A stretch of 64,000 nucleotides of DNA from Leptobrachium leishanense (GCA_009667805.1 CM019071.1:47441593-47505592); one strand, 5' to 3'. Counted from the first letter of the stretch, positions 35,601 through 46,725 are shown. Notes: generated by a model from the sequence alone, not told the origin. Made by a program: numbers and translations.

Positions 35601-36540
35601 ACTCCCACCGCTATATACCTCCAAAAATAGAATCCCTAGATCCATTACGGTATACCTCCCAATATAGCATCCCTAAATACATCACTATATCCGTCCCAAA
35701 TATAGCATCTCTACATCCATCACTGTATACCTCCCAAATCTAACACACCTACAACCATCACTGTATAGCTCCCAAATATAGCACCCCTACTCCCACCACT
35801 GTATACCTCCAAAAATAGGTCGCTGTATACCTATCAAATATAGCATCCCTAAATCCATCACTGTATACCTATCAAATATGGCATCCCTAAATCCATCACT
35901 GTATACCTCCCAAATATAGCATCCCTAAATCTATCACTGTATACCTCCCAAATATATCTTTCTACATCCACCACTGTTTACCTCCCAATGTTTCCACATC
36001 CACCACTGGATACTTCCTAAATCTAAAACCCCCACATCAACTAATGTATACCTCCCAAATATAACAACCCTACATCCACCACTGTATACCTCCCAATTCC
36101 ATCCTCAACAGCCATTACTGTATACCTCCCAAAATCTATATTGATCACTGTATACCTTCCAATGCTTCGACAACCATCACTGTATACCTCCCAATGCCTC
36201 AACAGCCATCACTGTATACCTCCCAAAATCTGCACCCATCACTGTATAACTCTTAGTACATCAACAAACATCAATGCATACCTGCCAATGTCTCAACAGC
36301 CATCACTGTATACCTCTCAAACCTAATATCCATCACTGTATACCTCTCAAACCTAATATCCATCACTGTATACCTCCCAAATCTAATATCCATCACTGTA
36401 TACCTCTCAAATCTAATATCCATCACTGTATACCTCTCAAATCTAATATCCATCACTGTATACCTCCCAAAAGCTTCAACCAATACTGCTGTACAGATCC
36501 CAAAATGTGCATCCACTGCTGTATACCCACCGATGCCTCC
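35601..36540. repeat. Diverged edge of the minisatellite
   Basis: The same core (CATCACTGTATACCTCCCA) continues at about 38-41-bp spacing but with many substitutions and different tails (AATGCCTCAACAGC, AATCTAATATC). A small homogeneous subarray of five units lies at 36300-36470. Divergence rises to the right, whereas the left edge at 28965 is abrupt. Confidence 0.9.
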
Positions 36541-36612
36541 ACATTGTTGCCAAGCAGTACATTGTTATTAATACGTATATTGCTTTGGTTTCTTTTCATT
36601 CTAAAACATTTT

Positions 36613-37330
36613 GGGCTAAATTACAATCTTCGCGCACACGTTTGCGCCGGCGCAATAAAACATTAACGCGAGAGGTAAAACCCTTTGCGCCTAATCCCGT
36701 ATTACATAGTCAGCGCAACAACCGAGTGCAATCGTCTACCGCGAGTGAACCTGCGCGAGCCCTGTGCGAGCTTACTGTACTGCGCGCGTCCTATACTTAA
36801 CATTGTGAGCGCAGATGCGAATGTGCGCTGGTACGCGGATGGTATTACAATATATTTGCGGTAATTACCGCATGGCCTTTGCGCGCATAGTTTTAGCAAC
36901 TCCTAAAAGCTGGTGTTAACGGCAAAACTGACCGACCTGGCGAACCCAAAAAAAACAAAAAACAGCACATAAAAAAAAAGTAATGCAGCGACAATATACA
37001 GGATGATGCAGGTGTGTGTGTATTGTTACTGTAGCATATGTGCTCATTTTGCATCATAGATGCAGAACCCGTCTCCGATGCCTCTGCCAGGCGCAATTCA
37101 GTTGCGCTTGATAGGTGTGTTTCTTCATTTTGATTGGCTGAATGGGTGCAAAAAAACTGCACGCGCAAAGATATTTGCGCATACTGTTTGCGCGCGCAAT
37201 TGATCGGCGGATGAAAAAAAACGCGAGGATTGTAATTCCAGCAGTGATTTGCACGCGCAAAAGTTTAACACATGGCGCAAAGATTTTCGCTTTGCACGAG
37301 GGTTATTGCGCAGAGACTGTAATTTGGCCC
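36613..37330. mobile_element. DNA transposon, non-autonomous, GCGCAA-rich
   Basis: The ends are GGGCTAAATTACAATCTTCG and, inverted, GGGCCAAATTACAGTCTCTG, flanked by TTT on each side. The 718-bp interior contains many copies of GCGCAA/TTGCGC in both orientations. The 3-bp flank and GGGC ends suggest PIF/Harbinger, though TTT is not the usual TWA target. I see no transposase. Confidence 0.6.
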
Positions 37331-37439
37331 TTTATGTTTTATATGTGCTTGATAATAAAGTTTAGATTTTTAGTTTTTGTTTTTTGTTATTATTCGGCGT
37401 GCAGCAGTTATTTACGGGAATGTCCGGTTGACCTCAGCC

Positions 37440-37535
37440 GTGCGGGTTTATATATATGCTGGCCCGCATACCCTGTAAAGCGCTGCGGAAACTGTTGACT
37501 GAATATAAATGATGACAATAATAATAATATATGTA
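37440..37535 (+). mobile_element. SINE 3' tail fragment
   Basis: CCTGTAAAGCGCTGCGGAAA followed by AATATAAATGATGACAATAATAATAAT resembles the tail at 8255-8300 and ends in an (AAT)n run. Confidence 0.45.
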
Positions 37536-37654
37536 TTTAACCTCAGGTATCCACTGACGTGTCGCCCTGAACCTGCCACTAGACATGTGCTCAATGAAAA
37601 AAATTGATTCATTACATTTTTTAATTTGATTTGGTGTGTTCGCTATGTTACTGT

Positions 37655-39290
37655 GATTCGTTATTTCATATCGATTCATTATTTCACATTGATTTGTTAT
37701 TTCATATTGATTTGTTATTTCATATTGATTCGTTATTTCACATTGATTTGTTATTTTGTATCGATTCGTTATTTCACATTGATTTGTTATTTCATATTGA
37801 TTCGTTATTTCATATCAATTTGTTATTTCATATTGATTCGTTATTTCACATTGATTTGTTATTTCATATCGATTCATTATTTCACATTGATTTGTTATTT
37901 CATATCGATTCATTATTTCACATTGATTTGTTATTTCATATTGATTTGTTATTTCATATTGATTCGTTATTTCACATTGATTTGTTATTTCGTATCGATT
38001 CATTATTTCACATTGATTTGTTATTTTGTATCGATTCGTTATTTCACATTGATTTGTTATTTCATATTGATTCGTTATTTCATATCAATTTGTTATTTCA
38101 TATCGATTCGTTATTTCATATTGATTCGTTATTTCACATTCATTTGTTATTTCATATTGATTGTTATTTCATATCGATTCGTTATTTCATATCAATTTGT
38201 TATTTCATATTGATTTGATATTTCATATTGATTCGTTATTTCACATTGCTTTGTTATTTCGTATTTATTCGTTATTTCACATTTATTTTTTATTTCATAT
38301 TGATTCGTTATTTCATATCAATTTGTTATTTCATATTGATTTGATATTTCATATTGATTCATTAGTTCACATTGATTTGATATTTCATATTGATTTGTTA
38401 TTTCATATTGATTTGATATTTCATATTGATTCGTTATTTCACATTGATTTGTTATTTCGTATCGATTCATTATTTCACATTGATTTGTTATTTCATATCG
38501 ATTCGTTATTTCACATTGATTTGTTATTTCATATTGATTCGTTATTTCATATCAATTTGTTATTTCATATCGATTCGTTATTTCATATTGATTCATTAGT
38601 TCACATTGATTTGTTATTTCATATCGATTCGTTATTTCATATCAATTTGTTATTTCATATTGATTTGATATTTCATATTGATTCGTTATTTCACATTGAT
38701 TTGTTATTTCATATCGATTCGTTATTTCACATTGATTTGTTATTTCGTATTGATTCGTTATTTCACATTGATTTTTATTTCATATCGATTCGTTATTTCA
38801 CATTGATTTGTTATTTCGTATCGATTCATTATTTCAAATTGATTTGTTATTTCATATTGATTCGTTATTTCATATCAATTTGTTATTTCATATTGATTTG
38901 ATATTTCATATTGATTCGTTATTTCACATTGATTTGTTATTTCATATTGATTCGTTATTTCATATCAATTTGTTATTTCATATTGATTTGATATTTCATA
39001 TTGATTCATTATTTCAAATTGATTTGTTATTTCATATTGATCCGTTATTTCATATCGATTCGTTATTTCATATTGATTCATTAGTTCACATTGATTTGTT
39101 ATTTCATATTGATTCGTTATTTCATATCAATTTGTTATTTCATATTGATTTGATATTTCATATTGATTCATTATTTCACATTGATTTGTTATTTCATATT
39201 GATTCGTTATTTCACATTGATTTGTTATTTCGTATCGATTCATTATTTCACATTGATTTGTTATTTCGTATCGATTCGTTATTTCACATT
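37655..39290. repeat. 18-bp satellite, about 90 units
   Basis: The unit TTATTTCATATTGATTCG repeats, with variants (CACATTGATTTG, CGTATCGATTCA, CATATCAATTTG). The length is a multiple of three, so two frames stay open for about 195-246 codons (HIDSLF and ISIRYF repeats). These are not genes. Confidence 0.97.
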
Positions 39291-39295
39291 GATTT

Positions 39296-40196
39296 TGTAA
39301 TGGGCGGAGTAGCGCCCACTAAGGAGTAGCGAAGTTGAGATCCTTAAGGACTGATAAATCTGCTTGACCTTTAAACACTGCTTGGTATATTCAGATTTAT
39401 ATGCTCGAGGCAGGGATGATGAGCAAACTACTGAGTTGCTACTAAGCACTAAAGGTTTTGAGACCGATAGACAACTTAGAGCACGTTCAGAAACACAAAA
39501 ATAAGTCACACAGTTGGGGAATTGCGCGGACTGCAGGGCAGTCAGGAAATGTGCCGCTTTAACGTTTTCTGATAATCTGGAACAGGTCAACGGTACTTTA
39601 TGATATTCAGAGGCAACACATACACATCGGGGTCTATCGTTGGTACAGTATCGAGTATATTTGATGGTGAGAGCACACTGAACATGAGTTGCATACAAAC
39701 AGTACCTTTTGATCGCAGTTGTTACAGAAATGTGTGGCAAGGAAACATGAGCCCTGGGTTGGGTATAGGAACCTAATGCGGCCACAGACGATAACTACAA
39801 ACGAGAAGGGACAACACCCCAGTAATGTGTAAGCACCCCAGCGGCAATCATGGGGTTACACCACCAAAGCACCACACGTGATAGTAATCGAGCAGCAAAT
39901 AGAATTATCAAAACAAGCCGGGTCAAAAAGCAGGAGCAGGGATCGTATCCAGAAATGGGTTGGCAACAAAAATCAATACACAGAATCAGTTAGCAATGCG
40001 AGAACAGAACTCCACGACAGGGCGACGAGGCAACTCTTCGCACCCTGTTTAAACCCGGCGGCTTCTCGTGACCATGTCAGGCCCTGCTCCCTCAGACACC
40101 GCTCGGCCATTCCCCAGTGCTGGCAGTCGGCCAGCTCTTGGCACAGGACCTTGCCCAGACCCCCCCAGGCAGCACGGCAGGGTTGAGGATATGACA
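39296..40196. mobile_element. Solo LTR with GATTT target duplication
   Basis: A 901-bp block begins TGTAATGGGCGG and ends GATATGACA (TGT...ACA). It is flanked by GATTT at 39291-39295 and 40197-40201, and the 18-bp satellite resumes in register on both sides. TG..CA ends with a 5-bp duplication are those of a Gypsy- or retrovirus-type LTR. No internal retroviral genes are present, as expected after LTR-LTR recombination. The transcriptional strand is undetermined. Confidence 0.75.
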
Positions 40197-40201
40197 GATT
40201 T

Positions 40202-40432
40202 GTTATTTCATATCGATTCGTTATTTCGCATTGATTTGTTATTTCGTATCGATTCGTTATTTCATATTGATTTGTTATTTCATATCGATTCGCTATTTCA
40301 CATTAATTTGCTATTTCATATCGATGCGTTATTTCATATTGATTTGTTATTTCGTATCAGTTCGTTATTTCGTATCGATTTGTTATTTTGTTTTGATACG
40401 TTATTTCATGTTGATTCCTTATTTTGTTTTGA
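40202..40432. repeat. 18-bp satellite, block 2
   Basis: This continues the TTATTTCATATTGATTCG array after the solo LTR, up to the Penelope-like insert. Confidence 0.9.
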
Positions 40433-40676
40433 GCATATTAATAATATCTTAAAAGGTTTTGATAGACACTGTGTTTCCAATCATTTTAAACTTAATCATA
40501 ATAGTAGTCCCATTGGATTAGAATTCTTTGGTATTGAAAAAGTAACGAAACATTGGAGGGGGGAAAATCTCGATTTAAAATTAGCTAAAACTGAAATGAA
40601 ATGGATATTTCAACTTAACACTCTTGAACCAAACGGCTTAAATGCCGATTTCGAGATTTGTCACTTCCTTCACTAA
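40429..40676 (+). pseudogene. Penelope-like GIY-YIG endonuclease C-terminus, copy 1
   Basis: The frame reads INNILKGFDRHCVSNHFKLN, then GLEFFGIEKVTKHWRGENLD, EMKWIFQLNTLEPNGLNADF and FLH before TAA. The pattern GIE.V...RG......L...E..WI..L.TL.P.GLN is the end of the GIY-YIG endonuclease of animal Penelope-like elements, with the Glu of the E..WI block as the expected catalytic acid. The GIY and YIG part lies 5' of the truncation. The open frame upstream is satellite sequence and does not belong. Confidence 0.7.
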
Positions 40677-41758
40677 TTTTGACATTATTAATTGTTGTCT
40701 GGTTATGTGCATTATATGCACACCTATTATGTTATTTTAGTCCCACATTATGAGTTATTTGGTTGATATGATTATCATTGTATGCCGTTATCCAGTATCC
40801 GGTTGTACACTAGTATATGGTTTTCTTTTGTTAGGTTTAATGGTCAGGGTAAGAAATGAAGATTTGTCATGAGTTCCATCTACAAGCGACCATTGTGTGA
40901 GATGTACTTATGGAACGCACATTGGCAATCTGTATCTGTGAAACGCATATGAGGAACCGCAATAGGACTTCATATCCGGACATGTGACCGGAAATCGCCG
41001 AGTGGAACGCACGTCGACATCTCACGTGACCGGAAGTCTCAGAATGGAACGCACGCCGACATCGCAGTTGACACGCAAGGTGCGGTCAGTAACTGCAGGT
41101 GCCGACAATAATGTTTTATTAAATAGTTATATAAATGTGACAATGTGATTTTTATGTACAAGACTGAGGAAGTCTGCAGTGTGTGCAGACGAAACGCGTC
41201 TCTTCTTACTTTATTTTAAATTGAGTTTTAAATAAACCCTTTTTTTTGGTTTTACTTACGTTTATCAACGTTCATTCAGTTTCTAGCCTGAGACTTGATT
41301 TCCATACATGCTTATTTACTGAGCCACTACCAACAGAGGCTCTGGTGACCGTGAGTACCCATCTGTTATTATATCTCCAAGATACATTTCTACTACGCAA
41401 TGGAGTTTTCTTCTTGTTTTTGAGTGATAAGAAGCCATACCATAAAGCGTGACGGCGCTTGAATATTGAAGATATATATATACTTGAATATTAGAAGATT
41501 TCTTCACAAGGGGTGTGACCCCCCAGAGTAGTCAAGAGGCGTATATCATCTGAGCCGATTAGGGCTCCACCTTTGTGAGTTTGTCATCATATCACAGTTT
41601 TCAATTTCCATTACCTGTACATGTTTATACGTTATTTTGCACCATGGAGTTGTCTCTATTTCTCAATATTAGGTCTATTTCACTCTGACTCTGGCATCAA
41701 AATTCCCTGGGATCACTGTTGAAAGATCTACTCTTGCAAGTTAAGTGCGCTCACACTG
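40433..41758 (+). mobile_element. Penelope-like element 3' end, copy 1
   Basis: About 1.33 kb interrupts the satellite. It carries a GIY-YIG endonuclease C-terminus, then a 3' region with CTGAGGA..GAAACGCGTC and AATAAACCC. Copy 2 starts 1557 bp later with only rare differences (ttaggtctattt versus ttagttctattt). At 43487 the satellite continues without the insert, giving the empty-site structure. The 5' part (reverse transcriptase) is missing. Confidence 0.7.
41160..41204 (+). ncRNA. Hammerhead-ribozyme-like motif, copy 1
   Basis: CTGAGGA (41164-41170) is followed by A, a perfect GTCTGC/GCAGAC hairpin with loop AGTGTGT, GAAA, then CGCGTC. Flanks AAGA and TCTT can pair as stem I. ACGCGT is self-complementary, as in dimeric hammerheads with a very short stem III. 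The core CUGANGA and GAAA are both present. One extra A between the core and stem II departs from the consensus and could reduce or abolish cleavage. Confidence 0.5.
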
Positions 41759-41988
41759 GTTATTTCATATTGATTTGTTATTTCATATCGATTCGCTATT
41801 TCACATTAATTTGCTATTTCATATCGATGCGTTATTTCATATTGATTCGCTATTTCACATTAATTTGCTATTTCATATCGATGCGTTATTTCATATTGAT
41901 TTGTTATTTCGTATCAGTTCGTTATTTCGTATCGATTTGTTATTTTGTTTTGATACGTTATTTCATGTTGATTCCTTATTTTGTTTTG
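41759..41988. repeat. 18-bp satellite, block 3
   Basis: About 230 bp of the same satellite lies between the two Penelope-like copies. It shares unusual units (ATATCGATGCGTTATTTC) with block 2, so the satellite was duplicated together with the insert. Confidence 0.9.
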
Positions 41989-42233
41989 AGCATATTAATA
42001 ATATCTTAAAAGGTTTTGATAGACACTGTGTTTCCAATCATTTTAAACTTAATCATAATAGTAGTCCCATTGGATTAGAATTCTTTGGTATTGAAAAAGT
42101 AACGAAACATTGGAGGGGGGAAAATCTCGATTTAAAATTAGCTAAAACTGAAATGAAATGGATATTTCAACTTAACACTCTTGAACCAAACGGCTTAAAT
42201 GCCGATTTCGAGATTTGTCACTTCCTTCACTAA
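41986..42233 (+). pseudogene. Penelope-like GIY-YIG endonuclease C-terminus, copy 2
   Basis: It encodes the same residues as 40429-40676, from INNILKGFDRH to CHFLH and stop, with no difference that I can see. Like copy 1 it lacks the reverse transcriptase and the GIY-YIG signature. Confidence 0.7.
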
Positions 42234-43315
42234 TTTTGACATTATTAATTGTTGTCTGGTTATGTGCATTATATGCACACCTATTATGTTATTTTAGTCC
42301 CACATTATGAGTTATTTGGTTGATATGATTATCATTGTATGCCGTTATCCAGTATCCGGTTGTACACTAGTATATGGTTTTCTTTTGTTAGGTTTAATGG
42401 TCAGGGTAAGAAATGAAGATTTGTCATGAGTTCCATCTACAAGCGACCATTGTGTGAGATGTACTTATGGAACGCACATTGGCAATCTGTATCTGTGAAA
42501 CGCATATGAGGAACCGCAATAGGACTTCATATCCGGACATGTGACCGGAAATCGCCGAGTGGAACGCACGTCGACATCTCACGTGACCGGAAGTCTCAGA
42601 ATGGAACGCACGCCGACATCGCAGTTGACACGCAAGGTGCGGTCAGTAACTGCAGGTGCCGACAATAATGTTTTATTAAATAGTTATATAAATGTGACAA
42701 TGTGATTTTTATGTACAAGACTGAGGAAGTCTGCAGTGTGTGCAGACGAAACGCGTCTCTTCTTACTTTATTTTAAATTGAGTTTTAAATAAACCCTTTT
42801 TTTTGGTTTTACTTACGTTTATCAACGTTCATTCAGTTTCTAGCCTGAGACTTGATTTCCATACATGCTTATTTACTGAGCCACTACCAACAGAGGCTCT
42901 GGTGACCGTGAGTACCCATCTGTTATTATATCTCCAAGATACATTTCTACTACGCAATGGAGTTTTCTTCTTGTTTTTGAGTGATAAGAAGCCATACCAT
43001 AAAGCGTGACGGCGCTTGAATATTGAAGATATATATATACTTGAATATTAGAAGATTTCTTCACAAGGGGTGTGACCCCCCAGAGTAGTCAAGAGGCGTA
43101 TATCATCTGAGCCGATTAGGGCTCCACCTTTGTGAGTTTGTCATCATATCACAGTTTTCAATTTCCATTACCTGTACATGTTTATACGTTATTTTGCACC
43201 ATGGAGTTGTCTCTATTTCTCAATATTAGTTCTATTTCACTCTGACTCTGGCATCAAAATTCCCTGGGATCACTGTTGAAAGATCTACTCTTGCAAGTTA
43301 AGTGCGCTCACACTG
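41989..43315 (+). mobile_element. Penelope-like element 3' end, copy 2
   Basis: This is a near-perfect copy of 40433-41758, in the same orientation and 1557 bp downstream. Confidence 0.7.
42717..42761 (+). ncRNA. Hammerhead-ribozyme-like motif, copy 2
   Basis: The motif is identical to that at 41160-41204: CTGAGGA at 42721, the 6-bp stem II, GAAA and CGCGTC. Two motifs in direct orientation would release a unit of about 1557 nt from a read-through transcript if both cleave. Confidence 0.5.
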
Positions 43316-43975
43316 GTTATTTCATATTGATTTGTTATTTCATATCGATTCGCTATTTCACATTAATTTGCTATTTCATATCGATGCGTTATTTCATATT
43401 GATTTGTTATTTCGTATCAGTTCGTTATTTCGTATCGATTTGTTATTTTGTTTTGATACGTTATTTCATGTTGATTCCTTATTTTGTTTTGATTCGTTAT
43501 TCCGTATAGATTTGTTATTTCATATTGATTCGTTATTTCGTTATGATTCGTTATTTCGTATAGATTTGCTATTTTATATTGATTCGTCATTTCGTATCAA
43601 TTGGTTATTTCGTATAGATTCGTTATTTCGTTTGATTCGTTATTTCATATTGATTCGTTATTTTGTTTTGATTTGTTATTTCGTATCGATTTGTTATTTT
43701 ATATTGATTGGTGATTTATTTTGTATCGATTCGTTACTTCATATTGATTCATATTTTGCATTGATTTGTTATTTTATATAGATTTTTATTGCGTATCGAT
43801 TGGTTATTTCATATCGATTCATTACTTCATATTGATTCGTTATTTCGTATCGAGTTGTTATTTCATATTGATACGTTACTTCATATTGATTCATTATTTT
43901 GTTTTGATTCGTTATTTCATAGTGATTCGGTATTTCATATTGATTCGCTATTTCGATTTGATTTGCTATTTTCGA
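43316..43975. repeat. 18-bp satellite, diverged block 4
   Basis: TTATTTCRTATNGATTCG units continue with more substitutions and indels (TTTTGTTTTGATTCG, CATAGTGATTCGG) and end at 43975. This looks like the older edge of the array. Confidence 0.9.
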
Positions 43976-44035
43976 ATGGCGAAACGGATGAATTAATTAC
44001 TTAGATTAGGGTTAAAAAAAGATGTTTAATCCCCC

Positions 44036-44073
44036 TGTCCTTGGTGCTGAAATAGGTTTCAGCACCAAGGACA
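44036..44073. repeat. Perfect 17-bp hairpin
   Basis: TGTCCTTGGTGCTGAAA and TTTCAGCACCAAGGACA are exact inverted copies with a TAGG loop. It marks the left edge of the MITE-family block below. Confidence 0.9.
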
Positions 44074-44758
44074 GCACCCGCCAAATGCAGCCAGACTAAA
44101 GGAAAGAAAAAAGCTTTGTAGTCTTAAAATAATTGTGAATCCAAAAATTTCACAAAAAAATACTCAAAAATCTATAAATAAAGAGACTTTTTGCTGCAGA
44201 TTCAAAATAATGAACGATTTATTAAATATTGAATAAAAACGGGAATATTTTCACATTGAAACCTATGGGATTCGCCTGAATAAACCTGACGAATGAAACC
44301 ACTGAACATCAGGGCTGGTAGTGCACCGAAATTAAAATTTCCGTCCGATACCGAAACTGAAAATTCGGGATCAGTTCGGTCAAAACCGAAAATCAAAGTC
44401 ATCCGAGCATAGGCCTGGAGGCCCGGCCAAGGCGGGGGCTCGTCTGAGCCTCGAGGCTGGCCGAGCAGGCAGCTTGGCCCCCCTCAAGTCTCAGGCGAGC
44501 CCCTGGCTCGGCCGGGCCTCCAGCCCCTGGTTTCGGATGGCAGATTTTTGGCCTTTTTTTTCTGCCGATTTTTCTTATCGGCCAAAAGTACCATTTTCTG
44601 CTGATAATTTTGGTGGTCGATAATTTCAGTACATCCCTAATCTGGGCATTTCACTGACATTTCTCTGCTGTTCGGTGTCTGCGAATAGATTAACCATTGC
44701 TTCTCTATGGGGGATTGTACTGCCGCTGAATCGAACTGCATGAAACCATGGTGCTGAA
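44057..44758. mobile_element. MITE-family copy with nested insertion
   Basis: Its interior shares AATCTATAAATAAAGAGACT, TTTTTGCTGCAGA and CTATGGGATTCGCCTGAATA with 61.5 and 62.5 kb and, inverted, with 59.2-59.4 kb. Possible ends are TTTCAGCACCAAGG and CCATGGTGCTGAAT. The block is split at 44312-44637 by a second element. Confidence 0.5.
44312..44637. mobile_element. hAT-like nested element
   Basis: It begins AGGGCTGGTAGTGCACCGAAAT and ends, inverted, AGGGATGTACTGAAAT; such ends resemble animal hAT families (CAGGGRTGYACCGA). The flanking host sequence resumes with GGGCATTTCACTG. An 8-bp duplication is not clear, so confidence is moderate. Confidence 0.45.
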
Positions 44759-44759
44759 T

Positions 44760-45211
44760 ACAACAGATTCATGGCCGATGGACAGGGACGTGGTGCTTAG
44801 TTTAAGTGAAAAGGTATAACGAATCGATTTGTAAACACGGAATCAATTCGTTATATTCCGTTTCGGACTAACATATCTCCCCGCCCCTCCGCATGCAACA
44901 AGTTTCATATCGATATATCGAGTAAACACGATGATAAGCCGGGCTTTATGGAAACTCTATGATAATTGTGTAGCGCTGCTTTAAAGACTGTGTTCTGCTG
45001 CATTTAATTATTCTGGCCACCAGAGGGAGACAGAGACATAGTGGACTATGCTGGACAAAAACTGAACTACACCTACCATCAACCTTTGCGGAAGGACAGG
45101 AAGAGGGTGGGATAGGAAGAGGAAGGAGATCAGCGGCCTCGTGGAAGGCAAGGTCAGAGTGAGCGGAGCAGGGAAAGGAGGAGGACGCACGTGAGAACTG
45201 TCAAGGATCGC
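44760..45211. other. Spacer, no gene recognised
   Basis: A near-palindrome TATAACGAATCGATT/AATCAATTCGTTATA lies at 44815-44862. I see no exon. Confidence 0.4.
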
Positions 45212-45451
45212 AACCAAAAAACAATGAATAAACTCCGAATACCGTGGTATTAATACAATGGATTTATTCCAAAATCAAGAAAATCTTTTCTTGATTTTGG
45301 AATAAATCCATTGTATTAATACCACGGTATTCGGAGTTTATTCATTGTTTTTTGGTTTTCTTTGGGGCTGTACAGCAAGAGACCCCCTTCTCCGGTGACC
45401 TACCAAGGGAGACGGTACCTAAGCCCTAATTTTTTCTAAGGATCGCAACCA
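45203..45451. mobile_element. Fold-back insertion flanked by 14-bp repeats
   Basis: AAGGATCGCAACCA occurs at 45203-45216 and 45438-45451 and brackets 221 bp. The left part of the insert is one arm of a perfect palindrome (45212-45357, 72-bp arms, TC spacer). The right part continues TCTTTGGGGCTGTACAGCAA to CCTAATTTTTTCT. A 14-bp duplication fits target-primed retrotransposition; the palindrome fits snap-back copying. Confidence 0.6.
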
Positions 45452-46640
45452 GGCCGGAGTACAGACGCTGTCTCACTGGTGTTGGAGATCGGGACAGTGA
45501 CCGTGCTGAGACCTACCTACGCAGCGCTGAGAGGTCTGGATGACAAGCTGGTTCCGGCTGGACCCCGAGTTAGGAGACCGCGCTGATCGATTGGGAGTGC
45601 AGGTGGTGGATCGTTGTTCCAGTTGCGGAGATTCGGCAAGCAGGGAGCCGATCCAGTGGCACAGAGTCCCAGTACACAGCGGAGAAGATCTTTGATCGTG
45701 TGCCAGACAGTTTCGTCTATTGGATGGGTGAGAGGCCTCCCAGGCCGCAGTTCCCAAATAAGAAAGCACGCTGCAGTATTGTTTAAATCCACAGGGCCCC
45801 AACGGTGACTAGTCGAAGATTGTTTTGTTTCATTCACTGGCCAGTTGAATACAGTACCCGGATACCTGAGACAATACACATACACATTTTTGAGCTATTA
45901 TTCACGGGACTTACACTCCAGAACTGAGGGGGTTAACCATTTCTTTTGTCGCCGTGTGTTTTTCCCGCGTTATGAATTCCTGTCATTTAAATACCGTATA
46001 TACGTAATATATGCTGCTTTATTGGGATCAGTAAAGAATTTAATACATAAAAATCCACAACAGTGCTGGTGTATAGTTATTTACTAGTGCGGTGAGACTA
46101 ACCCGAGGTTTATTCAGTGGCTCCTCCGGGAGTGAGCGCTACAAATGTAATAATTATCAGATATTTCTTTCTATGGAATGTACCTACTCGCCCTGGGTAC
46201 AGATTGGCAGGCGCTTTGCCCTTTCTACGTCGACGTATGGGATGTTCCAGCGTCGCACCTGATTTAACATGAATTTGCGGTTTTTGTACCTTGGTGACTT
46301 CGCGGGGGGGGTCGCTCTCTGATTGTGACTTGAATTTGGTTATGTAAAAAAACAAAAAGGGGTTAATTTAATATTTCATTGCTGCTACAATTGGCTACAT
46401 CCTCCGTGTCCTTTCTATATATTATTTTTTTTATTTTTCCCTTCAGCGCTTAATGTTAAATTTGGATCCAAAAAGCGTTAATGTTGGGCGCCGGGATAAA
46501 CGCGTACCCGAAGCATGTACAATTGGACCTGAAGCTCTACTCTGAAAGAGTTTGAAGTGTGTGGATGAAACATCTATATATGCAATCTATTAAAAATGAG
46601 AATTCGGCTGACGTAAAAAAAATTAAAAAAAATTATCAGA
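45452..46640. other. Spacer, repeat-like, unassigned
   Basis: No exon or known transposon protein is recognised. The stretch is AT-rich toward 46400-46640. The open frames at 45473-45885 on the minus strand show no domain. Confidence 0.35.
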
Positions 46641-46649
46641 TGTTTCTGC

Positions 46650-46725
46650 TGAATTAATGTATATATATGTGAAAATGTGTATATATGTGTGTGTGTATAT
46701 ATATATATATGTATATATATATAGA
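46650..46725. repeat. (TG/TA)n microsatellite
   Basis: TATATATGTG and GTGTGTGTATATAT runs occupy the region. Confidence 0.85.

Noticed and set aside
37626..39329. Frames of 173-246 codons with HIDSLF or ISIRYF repeats
   Set aside because: The 18-bp repeat is a multiple of three; there is no start context, domain or splice evidence.
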